From Ruminococcus sp. (lineage in GTDB: Bacteria; Bacillota; Clostridia; Oscillospirales; Ruminococcaceae): 64,000 bases of DNA. Shown here one piece after another: positions 17,723 through 26,966 of this stretch (positions are counted from its first letter, which is position 1; the number at the start of each line of letters is the position of its first letter). Made by a program: the position numbers and the translations under genes. The notes below the pieces were generated by a model, which was given only the letters and a program-made list of their open reading frames with translations, was not told the origin of the DNA and did no database searches. Location of the stretch: positions 6,054 to 70,053 of the forward strand of contig NZ_DXUU01000004.1 of the NCBI RefSeq assembly GCF_019417665.1, written 5' to 3'.

Positions 17723-19555
17723 TTACGCAGTCTGTGCAAACTGTGACCGATACAGATCCGCATAGAATCCGTTCTTCGCCAGAAGCTCGTCATGAGTGCC
17801 CTGTTCGATAATGTCGCCGTCCTTCATGACCAGAATCAAGTCTGCATTGCGGATGGTGGAGAGCCGGTGGGCAATGACAAAGCTGGTTCTTCCCTCCATA
17901 AGATGATCCATTGCCTTTTGGATCTGGATCTCTGTCCGGGTGTCTACGGAAGAAGTCGCTTCGTCCAGGATCATGACCTTGTTGTCTGCCAGAATCGCCC
18001 GGGCAATGGTCAGCAGCTGCTTTTGTCCCTGGGAGACATTGCTTGCATCCTCGTTCAGCTCCATATTGTAGCCGCCTGGCAGCTGCCGGATGAAGCTGTC
18101 AGCATGAGCTGCCTTTGCAGCTGCAATGACTTCTTCGTCTGTGGCATCCAGTCTGCCGTAGCGGATGTTCTCCATAATGGTGCCCTGGAACAGCCAGGTG
18201 TCCTGTAAGACCATGCCGAATGCTTCTCGCAGATCATTTCGATTGAAGTCCTGGACATTGTGTCCATCCAGAAGAATAGCGCCGCTGTTGACATCGTAGA
18301 ACCGCATGAGAAGCTTTACCATAGTGGTTTTGCCTGCACCCGTAGGTCCAACAATGGCGATCTTCTGTCCTGGCTTTACATCGGCGCTGAAATCGTGAAC
18401 GATCAGCTGTTCTGGATGATAGCCAAAGGAAACGTGCTGGAAGGAGACTGTGCCGGTGATCTGTTTCGGCTGTACGGGATGTTCAGCAGTCTGTACCTCT
18501 TCTTCCTCTCCCAGAAATTCAAAGACACGTTCTGCTGCTGCTGCCATAGACTGCACCTGGTTCAGCACCTGGGCGATCTGCTGGATTGGTTGGGTGAAGT
18601 TCTTCACATATTGGATAAAGGCCTGGATGTCGCCGATGGTGATAGTACCCCGGATCGCCAGCAGACCGCCGGAAAGTGCCACAGCAGCATAGCCCAGATT
18701 GCCTACGAATACCATAATGGGGTGCATCAGACCAGACAAGAACTGAGATTTCCAGGCGGAACGGTATAGGGTGTCGTTGGTCTCCTGGAACTTCTGGATC
18801 GTCTCCTGTTCCTTGTTGTATGCCTTGATGACCGTGTGGCCGGCATAGGTCTCCTCTACCTGTCCGTTGATGTGTCCCAGATATTCCTGCTGCTGCTTGA
18901 AGTATTTCTGGGATTTCTTTACCACCAGGGAAATGAGGGCGATGGAGATGGGCAGAACGACAAGTGCGATCAGAGTCATGAGGGGCGAAATACGCAGCAT
19001 CATGACCAGAACACCTATCATAGTCGCTACAGAAGTGATGATCTGTGTAATGCTCTGGTTCAGACTCTGTCCCAGAGTGTCCACATCGTTGGTGATCCGG
19101 GAGAGCACTTCGCCGTAGGTACGGCTTTCGAAGTATGCCATGGGCATCCGATTGATCTTTTCGGAGATATCCCGGCGCATCCGGTAGCACACCTTCTGGG
19201 TAACACCGGTCATGAGCCAGCCCTGAATGAAGCTGAACAGGGAACTGAACAGATACAGTCCCAGCACAAACAGCAGGATCTGTCCGATCTTGGTGAAATC
19301 AATGCCGCCAGTGCCCTGGATTTTTGCCATGAGTCCGTTGGACAGCTCTGTTGTTGCCTTACCCAGAATATCCGGACCAATCACGCTGAACACAGTGGAG
19401 AGAATGGCACACAGAATCACGACAACAACTGCTGCATGATATTTCTTGATATACACGAACAGCTTTCCGATAGAGCCTTTAAAATCCTTGGCTTTTTCCA
19501 CGGGCATCTGACCGCCGCCGTGCCGGGGCATTCCATGTTTTCTTTCATTCGCCAT
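17723..19555 (-). CDS. ABC exporter half-transporter, second of a pair
   Basis: This 610-residue protein has six membrane segments in the first 330 residues and an ATPase domain after that. ATPase motifs are Walker A (GPTGAGKTTMVKLL), signature (NVSQGQKQLL, with Ser-Gln where Ser-Gly is usual), Walker B (VMILDEATSSVD) and the histidine switch (IAHRLS). It overlaps the preceding exporter gene by 11 bases, so the two probably form a heterodimeric multidrug-type exporter. GGAAGGAGTG precedes ATG 19555. The MarR-type gene upstream suggests drug-inducible expression. The substrate is not predictable. Confidence 0.92.
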   Translation of the reverse strand: MANERKHGMPRHGGGQMPVEKAKDFKGSIGKLFVYIKKYHAAVVVVILCAILSTVFSVIGPDILGKATTELSNGLMAKIQGTGGIDFTKIGQILLFVLGLYLFSSLFSFIQGWLMTGVTQKVCYRMRRDISEKINRMPMAYFESRTYGEVLSRITNDVDTLGQSLNQSITQIITSVATMIGVLVMMLRISPLMTLIALVVLPISIALISLVVKKSQKYFKQQQEYLGHINGQVEETYAGHTVIKAYNKEQETIQKFQETNDTLYRSAWKSQFLSGLMHPIMVFVGNLGYAAVALSGGLLAIRGTITIGDIQAFIQYVKNFTQPIQQIAQVLNQVQSMAAAAERVFEFLGEEEEVQTAEHPVQPKQITGTVSFQHVSFGYHPEQLIVHDFSADVKPGQKIAIVGPTGAGKTTMVKLLMRFYDVNSGAILLDGHNVQDFNRNDLREAFGMVLQDTWLFQGTIMENIRYGRLDATDEEVIAAAKAAHADSFIRQLPGGYNMELNEDASNVSQGQKQLLTIARAILADNKVMILDEATSSVDTRTEIQIQKAMDHLMEGRTSFVIAHRLSTIRNADLILVMKDGDIIEQGTHDELLAKNGFYADLYRSQFAQTA

Positions 19556-21878
19556 CTGTTGTCACTCCTTCCTCGGATGTCTCTAATCCCAGTTCCTCTG
19601 CGGAGAGCTGGGATTTTGCGATCTGCTGATAAACCTCACAGTTGTGCAGCAGTTCCTCGTGAGTACCCTTTCCGACGATTTTTCCTTCTTCCAGCACCAG
19701 GATCTGGTCTGCATGGAGAATGGTACTGATACGCTGTGCTACAATAATGACCGTGCTGTCCTGTACCTGAGATGCCAGTGCTTTTCGCAGTGCTGCATCG
19801 GTTTTCAGATCCAGTGCCGAGAAGCTGTCGTCAAAGACGAACACCTTCGGCTGCTTTGCAATGGCACGGGCAATGGTCAGACGCTGTTTCTGACCGCCGG
19901 AAACATTTGTACCGCCCTGTGAAATGACGCTGTCGTATTTGTCCGGCTTTTCTTCGATAAAATCAGCCGCCTGTGCAATTTCAGCCGCCTGCCGGATCTC
20001 TGCGTCTGACGCGTCAGGACATCCGAAGCGCAGGTTCGTGGCAATGGTACCGGAGAACAGTACGCCCTTCTGGGGTACAAAGCCGATCTGCTGCCGCAGT
20101 TCCTTCAGTTCCATTTGCCGGATATCCACGCCGTCCAGGGTAATGCTTCCCTCTGTTACGTCGTACAGACGGGGGATCAGGTTCACCAGAGTGGACTTGC
20201 CGCAGCCGGTGCTGCCGATAATAGCAGTGGTTTTTCCTGGTTCTGCGGTAAAGTCCAGATCAGTCAGTGCGTCCTCTTCTGCATTGGGATAGTGGAAATG
20301 CACATGGTCAAACCGCAGCACGCCGTGTACCGGTTTTGGATTTTGAGGTTGTTCTGCTTCTTGGATGGAAGTTTCTGTTTGCAAAACTTTATCGATTCGT
20401 CCGGCAGCAACAGAAGCACGAGGCAGCATGACGGACATCATGGTCAGCATCAGGAATGACATGACGATCATCATGGAATAGGTGATGAATGCTGTCATGG
20501 AACCAACCTGCATCACACCGTCGTCGATACGGTGTGCACCGACCCATACAATGAGAATGCTCAGGCCGTACATGATCATCATCATGATGGGCATCATGAA
20601 GGTCATGACCCGGTTGACAAAGAGGTTTGTCTTGGTCAGATTACGGTTTGCCTGGTCGAAGCGTTCTTCTTCTGTTTTTTCCCGGCAGAAGGCACGAATG
20701 ACCGGCAGTCCTGTCAGGATCTCACGGGAAACCAGGTTCACCCGGTCTACCAGCACTTGCATTTTCTTGAACTTTGGCATAGCAATGGACATGAGCACGC
20801 CCACGATACCCAGAATCACAAGCACAGCCAGGACAATGACCCATCCCATGCCTGCGCCGGTGTTTACGACCTTGATGATGCCGCCGATGCCCAGTACCGG
20901 AGCATACAGAAGCATCCGCAGGAAGATTGCTGTAACCATCTGCACCTGTTGAATATCATTGGTGCTTCTGGTGATCAGAGAAGCAGTGGAGAATTGATCC
21001 ATCTCTGCACCGGAGAAGTGCATGACTTTGGAGAACACTTTCACTCTCAAATCACGTCCTACGCCTGCACCCACACGGGATGCCAGATAGCTGACGCCGA
21101 TGGCAGTTACCATCATGACCAATGCCATGAGCAGCATTTTGCCGCCGGAAATCCACAGATAGGTTTTCTGAAGGTGATCCATATCCAGTCCGGCATCCCT
21201 GTCGCACTGTACGGCATAGGCAATGCCCATGGACTCCACAAGAGAACTGCCCATGGTATCCAGCATATCTTCCAATTGGGTGCGCATGTCGTTCAGGACA
21301 GTATCATTCATTTGACCGCTTTCCTGCATGGCAAGGAACAGGGGACGGACATCGACGCATGTGACTTCAGTCTCGTTGCCGTCTTCGTCTTCTTCCGTCC
21401 GGACGAAAGGCTTCAGTTCCACGCCCATAGATGCACCGATCTCTTCGATACTCATCTGCGCCAGCTGATCTGCGGCGGCAGGGTCGCTCTGCTGTGCCAC
21501 GATCTTCCGGAAACTGTCTTCGTCTACCATGGACATCTCATAGTTGAGCAGGATGGGGATCATCAGTTCCTCATCCAGTTCGTCCAGTGTGTCTCCGCTC
21601 AGATCCTTTTGACCGCAGAGTTCGCCTTGAACCTCATATGCGTCCTCCCACTGCTTCTGTTCCTCTTCTGTCATGAAGATCTGTGCTGTATGATATTCTG
21701 TCAGCGTCATTTTTTCCGGCAGAAGATGTTCTACGCCGCTGTTCTGGATGCCCACATCGATGATATTCGAAGTGTACTGCGGCAGGGACAGGTCGCAAAA
21801 CGCCTGCACAATCAGCAGCAGCAAGATCAGTAGTGCTGACTTCCAGTAAGGCTTTAGGTTTTTGAAAAGTTTACCCAT
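19545..21878 (-). CDS. ABC exporter half-transporter, first of a pair
   Basis: This 777-residue exporter half is longer than usual because about 190 residues (roughly 40-230), acidic and polar, sit between the first and second membrane segments and should face outside. The rest is a standard type IV exporter with Walker A (GSTGCGKSTLV), signature (NVSGGQKQRL), Walker B (VFVFDDSFSALD) and a Q in the switch position (IVAQRIS) instead of histidine. The catalytic Glu is Asp here and the switch His is Gln, so this half carries the degenerate ATP site of a heterodimer. It overlaps marR by eight bases. Confidence 0.92.
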   Translation of the reverse strand: MGKLFKNLKPYWKSALLILLLLIVQAFCDLSLPQYTSNIIDVGIQNSGVEHLLPEKMTLTEYHTAQIFMTEEEQKQWEDAYEVQGELCGQKDLSGDTLDELDEELMIPILLNYEMSMVDEDSFRKIVAQQSDPAAADQLAQMSIEEIGASMGVELKPFVRTEEDEDGNETEVTCVDVRPLFLAMQESGQMNDTVLNDMRTQLEDMLDTMGSSLVESMGIAYAVQCDRDAGLDMDHLQKTYLWISGGKMLLMALVMMVTAIGVSYLASRVGAGVGRDLRVKVFSKVMHFSGAEMDQFSTASLITRSTNDIQQVQMVTAIFLRMLLYAPVLGIGGIIKVVNTGAGMGWVIVLAVLVILGIVGVLMSIAMPKFKKMQVLVDRVNLVSREILTGLPVIRAFCREKTEEERFDQANRNLTKTNLFVNRVMTFMMPIMMMIMYGLSILIVWVGAHRIDDGVMQVGSMTAFITYSMMIVMSFLMLTMMSVMLPRASVAAGRIDKVLQTETSIQEAEQPQNPKPVHGVLRFDHVHFHYPNAEEDALTDLDFTAEPGKTTAIIGSTGCGKSTLVNLIPRLYDVTEGSITLDGVDIRQMELKELRQQIGFVPQKGVLFSGTIATNLRFGCPDASDAEIRQAAEIAQAADFIEEKPDKYDSVISQGGTNVSGGQKQRLTIARAIAKQPKVFVFDDSFSALDLKTDAALRKALASQVQDSTVIIVAQRISTILHADQILVLEEGKIVGKGTHEELLHNCEVYQQIAKSQLSAEELGLETSEEGVTTDGE

Positions 21879-22332
21879 TCGTTTCTGCTCCTTTCTTCAT
21901 CTTTTCCAGCTGGATTTCAGCTGCTTCATATAGCCGTTCCATCAGCAGGATCAGTTGTTCCATTTCTTCTGGTGCGAACTGCTCCCGGATCCCCTGGTGG
22001 AACTGTTCCAGTACGCGGTCTGCTTCTTTAATGGTCAGCTGCCCTTCCTGGGTCAGCGTTACATAGGTATTGCGTCGGTCTTCCTGGCTCACGTCTCGTC
22101 GGATGAGTTCCAGTTCTTCCAGACTGCGCAGTGTCCGTGATACTGCCGGCTGTACCACATGCATTTCCTTTGCCACCGCAGAGACGGTGAGGCCGCCGCT
22201 GTATTTCTTTTGCAGGCAGCGTATGGTGAACAACACCATATAATCGTGCCGTGCCAGCGGCAGCAAAGTAAATACATTCAGATTGTGAAACCGGTTTGTA
22301 ATGGACAGAAAGGTTTCTAACGGATCTGCCAT
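21871..22332 (-). CDS. MarR-family transcriptional regulator
   Basis: This encodes about 153 residues. ATG 22332 is preferred over GTG 22338 because AGAGGG is then correctly spaced. The winged helix is clear: LTVSAVAKEMHVVQPAVSRTL as helix-turn-helix (positions about 52-72) and RDVSQEDRRNTYVTLT as the wing. It starts the operon with the two exporter genes and overlaps the first. A perfect palindrome over its own promoter argues for autorepression, relieved by a drug or other ligand (family knowledge, not shown here). Confidence 0.92.
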   Translation of the reverse strand: MADPLETFLSITNRFHNLNVFTLLPLARHDYMVLFTIRCLQKKYSGGLTVSAVAKEMHVVQPAVSRTLRSLEELELIRRDVSQEDRRNTYVTLTQEGQLTIKEADRVLEQFHQGIREQFAPEEMEQLILLMERLYEAAEIQLEKMKKGAETNG

Positions 22333-22358
22333 TTTCACACCCTCTTTCCCAATTCTAT

Positions 22359-22383
22359 AACAACGTTATCAAATAACGTTGTT
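22359..22383. promoter_or_regulatory. MarR operator, perfect palindrome
   Basis: AACAACGTTAT (22359-22369), spacer CAA and ATAACGTTGTT (22373-22383) are perfect inverted repeats just downstream of the -10, over the expected transcription start of the marR-exporter operon. Confidence 0.8.
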
Positions 22384-22385
22384 TT

Positions 22386-22414
22386 ATTATAACGTATGTT
22401 ATTTTTATTGTCAA
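22386..22414 (-). promoter_or_regulatory. marR-exporter promoter with a second half-palindrome
   Basis: On the minus strand TTGACA (22409-22414), a 17-base spacer and TATAAT (22386-22391) form a perfect promoter. ATAACGTATGTTAT (22389-22402), a second inverted repeat sharing the ATAAC half-site, lies over the -10 and spacer. Two operators could give cooperative repression. Confidence 0.85.
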
Positions 22415-22449
22415 CGGCTTTTCTGTCGTTTTCATGGAGCTGTCACAAA

Positions 22450-22488
22450 AAAAGTGCATTCCGCTGAAAAGCTGCGGAATGCACGAAA
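22450..22488 (-). terminator. Terminator of the HD/CmpB-like operon
   Basis: GTGCATTCCGC (22454-22464) and GCGGAATGCAC (22474-22484) form a perfect stem, followed on the minus strand by a run of T. Confidence 0.88.
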
Positions 22489-22504
22489 AAGTTTTATTCA
22501 ATTT

Positions 22505-23095
22505 TTATCCGAATCGTTTCCCCAGTTCTTCCCGGACACGCCGGGAAATTTCTGCCGTATGATCCGCTTCGCCTTCCGGCAGGGAGATGAGAAGCAGTGT
22601 CCGTACGGACACAACCAGGTCTACCAGTGCCAGCAGAACGATGCCGGTCAGAAACTTATTGGAGATCCCCGGGGGAATCCGGTGAAAAACTGCCATGAGA
22701 AAAGGGTTGATCTGATATAATGCAAATGTTCCCAGCACGCCGAAAGGCAGCATGGTCTCCAGGCAGATCCTGCCATGAAGATTGAATTTCATGTCATGAT
22801 AATCCCACCAGCGGGTGTGGAACAACCGTTCCATGAGCACACTGACGGTGTATTCCAGCACACTGCAAAGCAAGATGATGGAGACAAAGACATACCAGAA
22901 GCCGTGCCTTGTGTTCTGGAACAGCATGGTGATGCCTATGAGTCCGATGCCGTAGATCGGACAGCACGGTCCCAGCAGAAACCCCCGGTTTGTGATATGG
23001 CGTTCCCGTACGCCCATGTACAGGGTCTCCATGCACCATCCCAGTGTGGAATATGTAAAAAAGAGCAGAACATAGTCTGCCAGGCTCGATACCAT
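22505..23095 (-). CDS. CmpB-like membrane protein (PF06541 family)
   Basis: This encodes 196 residues with about five hydrophobic segments. The start (LLFFTYSTLGWCMETLY), NRGFLLGPCCPIYGIG and RWWDYHDMKFNLHGRICLE are typical of the family often labelled putative ABC transporter permease CmpB. No ATPase partner is nearby, so that label should be held loosely. The GGAGGG ribosome site lies inside the end of the preceding HD gene, four bases upstream, so the two are coupled. The function is unknown. Confidence 0.8.
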   Translation of the reverse strand: MVSSLADYVLLFFTYSTLGWCMETLYMGVRERHITNRGFLLGPCCPIYGIGLIGITMLFQNTRHGFWYVFVSIILLCSVLEYTVSVLMERLFHTRWWDYHDMKFNLHGRICLETMLPFGVLGTFALYQINPFLMAVFHRIPPGISNKFLTGIVLLALVDLVVSVRTLLLISLPEGEADHTAEISRRVREELGKRFG

Positions 23096-23099
23096 AAAA

Positions 23100-23600
23100 T
23101 TATACCCTCCTTTTTCGTCCTAGTGTTTTGGCATGACGCCAGAATCCTGAGACTGTCTCCAACGTAGAGCAGTACTTGTCCGCAAGGCAGACGATGATTG
23201 CCTCCCGGGAACGCGGCACAAACCGCAGCGTCAGAGGCCACATATGGGTGCGGATAATATGCTGAACTTCCGGGCTGATATGAAATCGCATCGCTGCATT
23301 CCGGCAGGCAATGCGAGGATGGGCAAAGCCGTGAAGCGTACCCTCGTCCTGGTGGGTGTGCCAGTCATACAGATAAAAATCGTGCAGTAGTGCGCCCACA
23401 ATCAGGTTCTTATAGTTGATACGAAGATGCAGATGTTCTGCGATGGCGCAGCTGGCAGAAACCACAGAGAGGCAGTGCTCTAAAGTCGTGGTAGTGCCGT
23501 GCTGGATGAACTCATCCATGGAACAAACGGCGCGGTCTGATAGATAAGCAGACAGATGCGCCTGTACCTTATCCGGCTGTTTCATATTTTGTAAAGACAT
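23100..23600 (-). CDS. HD-domain phosphohydrolase-like protein
   Basis: This encodes 166 residues starting at ATG 23600, which follows AGGAGGAATCAC; the ten extra residues upstream lack a ribosome site. HD-domain metal ligands can be traced: H in TTLEHCLSV, HD in GALLHDFYLYDWH, and later H residues in HGFAHPRIA and IIRTHMWPL. These proteins usually hydrolyse phosphate esters or nucleotides, but the substrate here is unknown. It is driven by a consensus promoter and followed by the CmpB-like gene. Confidence 0.82.
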   Translation of the reverse strand: MSLQNMKQPDKVQAHLSAYLSDRAVCSMDEFIQHGTTTTLEHCLSVVSASCAIAEHLHLRINYKNLIVGALLHDFYLYDWHTHQDEGTLHGFAHPRIACRNAAMRFHISPEVQHIIRTHMWPLTLRFVPRSREAIIVCLADKYCSTLETVSGFWRHAKTLGRKRRV

Positions 23601-23644
23601 GTGATTCCTCCTGTTATCTTCAGACGGCACTTAAGCTTTTCTAC

Positions 23645-23673
23645 ATTATAGCTGATTTTTGTCGTATTGTCAA
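23645..23673 (-). promoter_or_regulatory. HD-gene promoter
   Basis: On the minus strand TTGACA (23668-23673), 17 bases and TATAAT (23645-23650) form a perfect promoter 45 bases before the HD start. Confidence 0.85.
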
Positions 23674-23713
23674 CAAATTCGGTGTTATTTTTTTCTTATT
23701 GTTCCCGAAAAAA

Positions 23714-23749
23714 CGTCATATTTTCTTTGAAAATTCTTACAAAATGACG
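23714..23749. repeat. Small nested hairpin in the divergent intergenic region
   Basis: CGTCAT (23714-23719) and ATGACG (23744-23749) enclose ATTTTC-TTT-GAAAAT. The gap 23601-23919 otherwise holds the two divergent promoters and A+T-rich sequence without further features that I can support. Confidence 0.4.
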
Positions 23750-23810
23750 AAAACACGTCTCCTCTGTCGGTAGTGTTCTGTGAGAAATTCAACGAAATTC
23801 ACAAAAATGG

Positions 23811-23839
23811 TTGACCATCTCGAAAAAATATGGTACAAT
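23811..23839 (+). promoter_or_regulatory. Glucosaminidase-gene promoter
   Basis: TTGACC (23811-23816), 17 bases and TACAAT (23834-23839), with TGG before the -10, give a good promoter about 80 bases before the start. Confidence 0.75.
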
Positions 23840-23919
23840 AAAAAACGAATGTGCATGGAAGGTGCCTGTTTCCAGGTGACTGATGCAGTGCAAAATCAAA
23901 GATCCTAGGAGGAATCATT

Positions 23920-25356
23920 TTGAAGTCTTTTCATATATTACTTTTTGCTGTTGCAGCTGGTGCAGCCCTTTGCCTGGGCGGGATGACTGCTGCAGCAGAA
24001 GAAACTGCCATGGAAACGCCTTTGGTCGCTACGGCAACCACAGACCTGGAGCCAGTGGATGCGGTGCCCGATACTTGGGTCACCAACAGTGCCGGTGCGC
24101 TGGTCTATTATGATGCGGCAGGCAACATCGTTACAGGAGAAGCTGTTATTGACGGCGAGACTTATCTTTTTGCACCGGATGGCACGCTTCGTACCGGATG
24201 GCAGACTGTGGGTGGTGTGCGGCGGTATTATGAACCGGAAACGGGGATTGCCCGGACAGGCTGGATCCGCTATGGAGAAGGGTACTATTATATAGATGCA
24301 GATGCCGGAAAGCTCATAGGCACTCAAACGGGGCTTGTGACGCTACAAGGAGAGGAAACAGATGCGGACACCTTGTTTCTGCTGGATGAACATGGCGAAT
24401 TGCAACTGGGATTCTTTACGGACGAAAGCGGATGCCGCTATTATTCCGGAGAAACCGGCGCGGCAGCTGTGGGCGATGTGCAGATCGATGGTACATGGTA
24501 TCAGTTCGGAGCAGACGGCGTGCAGGCCACCGGCTGGACAGAAATTGGCGGCAAGACATATTATTTTGATCCCAGAACCGGAAACAGTCTCACGGGGCTG
24601 TGCCGGATTCAAGGGGACTTGTATGAAATCACACCAGAAGGCGGCGTGCAGACAGGCTGGCAGACGGTGTCAGGTGAAGTGTATTATTTCGATCCGGATG
24701 CCGGGACGGCAGTTACCGGAATGCAGACGATTGACGGGAAAAACTGTTATTTTTATGGAGACGGCACAATGCTCTGTAATGGCAGTATTTTAATCGACGG
24801 CGTGGAATATCAAGCAGCAGCGGACGGCACTCTGACTGTTGAAAAAACTGCTGTTATGGGTACGTCACGGGCAACTGCTGCGCAAATGACCGCTTATCTG
24901 AAGTCGGTGAATCCCAATGTATCTCAGAGTGTGTTGGATATGATTCCTTATTATCTCAGCGAGGGCGAAGCAGAAGGTGTTCGGGGAGATGTGGCATTTG
25001 CACAGTCTCTTTTGGAAACGGGAAATTTCACCTTTCAGGGCTCGGCAGTGACGTTGGATCAGAATAATTTCTGCGGCATGGGCGTCACGAGCTGCGGTAT
25101 GAAGGGCAATTCTTTTGCCACGCCGCAGCTGGGTATTCGTGCGCAGATCCAGCATCTGAAAGCCTATGCGGATACCGGAGACCTGGTGCAGGCGTGTGTT
25201 GACACGAGATTCCGCTATGTGCAGCGAGGTTGTGCACCTTACGTGGAATGGCTGGGCATCCAGGAAAATCCCTACGGCAAAGGCTGGGCGGCAGGTGCTG
25301 ACTATGGTGCAAAAATTCTGCGGATCTTATTAGCAATTTTGAGAATGCCGAAATGA
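23920..25356 (+). CDS. Secreted glucosaminidase with wall-binding repeats
   Basis: This 478-residue autolysin-like protein starts with TTG at 23920, seven bases after AGGAGG. A signal peptide (ending TAAAEE) is followed by about 270 residues of choline- or glucan-binding-type repeats of roughly 20 residues (TGWQTVGGVRRYYEPETG, TGWTEIGGKTYYFDPRTG, TGWQTVSGEVYYFDPDAG). The C-terminal 160 residues form a glucosaminidase domain: VAFAQSLLETGNFTF holds the likely catalytic Glu, followed by NNFCGMGVT and YVEWLGIQENPYGKGWA. It should cleave peptidoglycan while anchored to wall polymers. It is monocistronic. Confidence 0.9.
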   Translation: MKSFHILLFAVAAGAALCLGGMTAAAEETAMETPLVATATTDLEPVDAVPDTWVTNSAGALVYYDAAGNIVTGEAVIDGETYLFAPDGTLRTGWQTVGGVRRYYEPETGIARTGWIRYGEGYYYIDADAGKLIGTQTGLVTLQGEETDADTLFLLDEHGELQLGFFTDESGCRYYSGETGAAAVGDVQIDGTWYQFGADGVQATGWTEIGGKTYYFDPRTGNSLTGLCRIQGDLYEITPEGGVQTGWQTVSGEVYYFDPDAGTAVTGMQTIDGKNCYFYGDGTMLCNGSILIDGVEYQAAADGTLTVEKTAVMGTSRATAAQMTAYLKSVNPNVSQSVLDMIPYYLSEGEAEGVRGDVAFAQSLLETGNFTFQGSAVTLDQNNFCGMGVTSCGMKGNSFATPQLGIRAQIQHLKAYADTGDLVQACVDTRFRYVQRGCAPYVEWLGIQENPYGKGWAAGADYGAKILRILLAILRMPK

Positions 25357-25390
25357 AATATGCAATGAATGTATGATTTATGATGTATAA

Positions 25391-25436
25391 AAAACCGGAC
25401 GGTTCCTTTTGCACAGGGAACTGTCCGGCTTTTTTT
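25391..25436. terminator. Bidirectional terminator
   Basis: CCGGACGGTTCC (25395-25406) pairs with GGAACTGTCCGG (25417-25428), flanked by A and T runs. It separates convergent genes. Confidence 0.9.
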
Positions 25437-26919
25437 ATGCTTGGATGAGTGCGGCGATAATGGTTCTCGCAGCCTGTTCAGGGAGTGCCGTCAGTTTGAA
25501 TCGCTGCTGCCGAGGGCCGTTACAGACCAGATAAAGATGCCCTACACCGTATTGCTTTTGCAGGGGTGTCTGTTTGAAATCTGCCCGGACAATGTGGCTT
25601 CGCTGGACGGTAATGGTGTGGAATGTGAACCATCGGCTGAAATGGAATTGAACTGTTTCACCGTCCATTGTCACATATTGCGTCATCAGGGAGACAATTC
25701 GGATCAGCAGCAGCCATACCAGAGGGATCACCAGCATGACCGAGAAAAAGCGGATCATGGAGTCGAATTCAGGCAGAAGCCGCAGCAGCAGGAATCGTAC
25801 CGGGAGAATGGCACACAGTCCGATGACCGGCGGCCAGACAAATGACCAGAAAAAACGCAGGTTTGAACGGGCGATCATACGGGGATTTTTCAGGATCTGG
25901 GCGGCATGAAGTTTTTGCAGCAGCGCCTGAGAAGAACGCTTTCGCACCAGAGGGATGAGCACAGGCAGAGTGTCCCGGCGGCTTCCATAGCCCGGACAGC
26001 GGATGTGTAAGGAGACCATACCGCAGATCTTCATGATCAGGTTCTGCCGCAGGTCGGGAAAAACAATGGCAGAGTCTCGAAGATGATATCGCCGCCGGGT
26101 GAGGATCCCCATGTGGACAGAAATAAATTGACTGCCGAATCGGATACGGAATCTGGCATATCGCAAGAGATTCCGCCCGAAGGAGATCAGCCACAGTGAC
26201 AGGATCACGATGCCGATGGTGATGGCAATACGAGGAACACCGTGAAATGCCGAGGAAGCTCGTTCTGTGGCATCCTCCAAAAGCTGCTGTGCCTGGAACT
26301 GCTCCAGCAGATCCGATGTGATCCTGCCGCCTTCGAAAAAGAGGGCAGCAATGTACAGGGCGCCGGAAAAGCTGCTGGAAAACAGTGCCGAAAAGAGCAG
26401 CACACGCCATGCCGGGGTGTGATATGCCACGGCCTTGGAACTGTCGTTTTGCAGTACGGGAATATGCTGCCGCATATGGTGCAGATCCCGGAGATAGAGG
26501 ATCAGTTTCATGTCTGCCTCGGGGACAGCGCCGGACGCTGTGCTGATCTGTAACCGGACGGCACGGATGGGGCGCAGATAAAAGGAGTGTTCTTCCACAG
26601 TGCAGGTGATGCGCTCCAAAGGGATCTCCGTGCCCCTTTGCAGCAGCAGACCGCTTTGAGAGTGAATGGAGACTTCGTCAAAGTAGTAGATACAGGACTG
26701 CCACCGCAGCGTACCGATCCCCAGGATCAACAAGGCAATGAGCAAGTCAAACCATGTACCGGCGCCCCAGTCAATAAGATTTTGCAGGGAAAAGGGGTAA
26801 AAACGCAGACTGCGCAGTAGGGGGAAAATCAACAGCCAAAGGTTCTTGGCGCTGTAGCGCAGGATCTTGATAGGATGCTCCCGATAAATGGTGACATCCG
26901 GCGGTGCATTTATCGACAT
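25435..26919 (-). CDS. YdbT-like PH-domain membrane protein
   Basis: This 494-residue protein has several membrane segments interleaved with three bacterial PH-like (bPH_2) domains; strands such as VTIYREHPIKILRYSAKN, RRRYHLRDSAIVFPDLRQN and VQRSHIVRADFKQTPLQKQYG (key part RSHIVRADF) mark them. It lies 47 bases after a short protein of the same class, the pairing seen for YdbS and YdbT of Bacillus. In Bacillus the pair has been linked to resistance to certain antimicrobial peptides; whether that holds here is unknown. AAAGGAGGAACGC precedes ATG 26919. Confidence 0.85.
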   Translation of the reverse strand: MSINAPPDVTIYREHPIKILRYSAKNLWLLIFPLLRSLRFYPFSLQNLIDWGAGTWFDLLIALLILGIGTLRWQSCIYYFDEVSIHSQSGLLLQRGTEIPLERITCTVEEHSFYLRPIRAVRLQISTASGAVPEADMKLILYLRDLHHMRQHIPVLQNDSSKAVAYHTPAWRVLLFSALFSSSFSGALYIAALFFEGGRITSDLLEQFQAQQLLEDATERASSAFHGVPRIAITIGIVILSLWLISFGRNLLRYARFRIRFGSQFISVHMGILTRRRYHLRDSAIVFPDLRQNLIMKICGMVSLHIRCPGYGSRRDTLPVLIPLVRKRSSQALLQKLHAAQILKNPRMIARSNLRFFWSFVWPPVIGLCAILPVRFLLLRLLPEFDSMIRFFSVMLVIPLVWLLLIRIVSLMTQYVTMDGETVQFHFSRWFTFHTITVQRSHIVRADFKQTPLQKQYGVGHLYLVCNGPRQQRFKLTALPEQAARTIIAALIQA

Positions 26920-26966
26920 GCGTTCCTCCTTTCCGACGGTTGTTTTGTGTGAATATGCACGCTGGG

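Noticed and set aside
20532..21833. A 433-codon plus-strand frame opposite the ABC exporter gene
   Set aside because: It is His/Asp-rich low-complexity translation antisense to an intact exporter with full motifs; there is no promoter or ribosome site.
23840..23919. A riboswitch before the glucosaminidase gene (for example c-di-GMP or c-di-AMP type)
   Set aside because: There are short hairpins around GGTGCCTGTTTCCAGGTGA but no consensus core of any riboswitch that I know.
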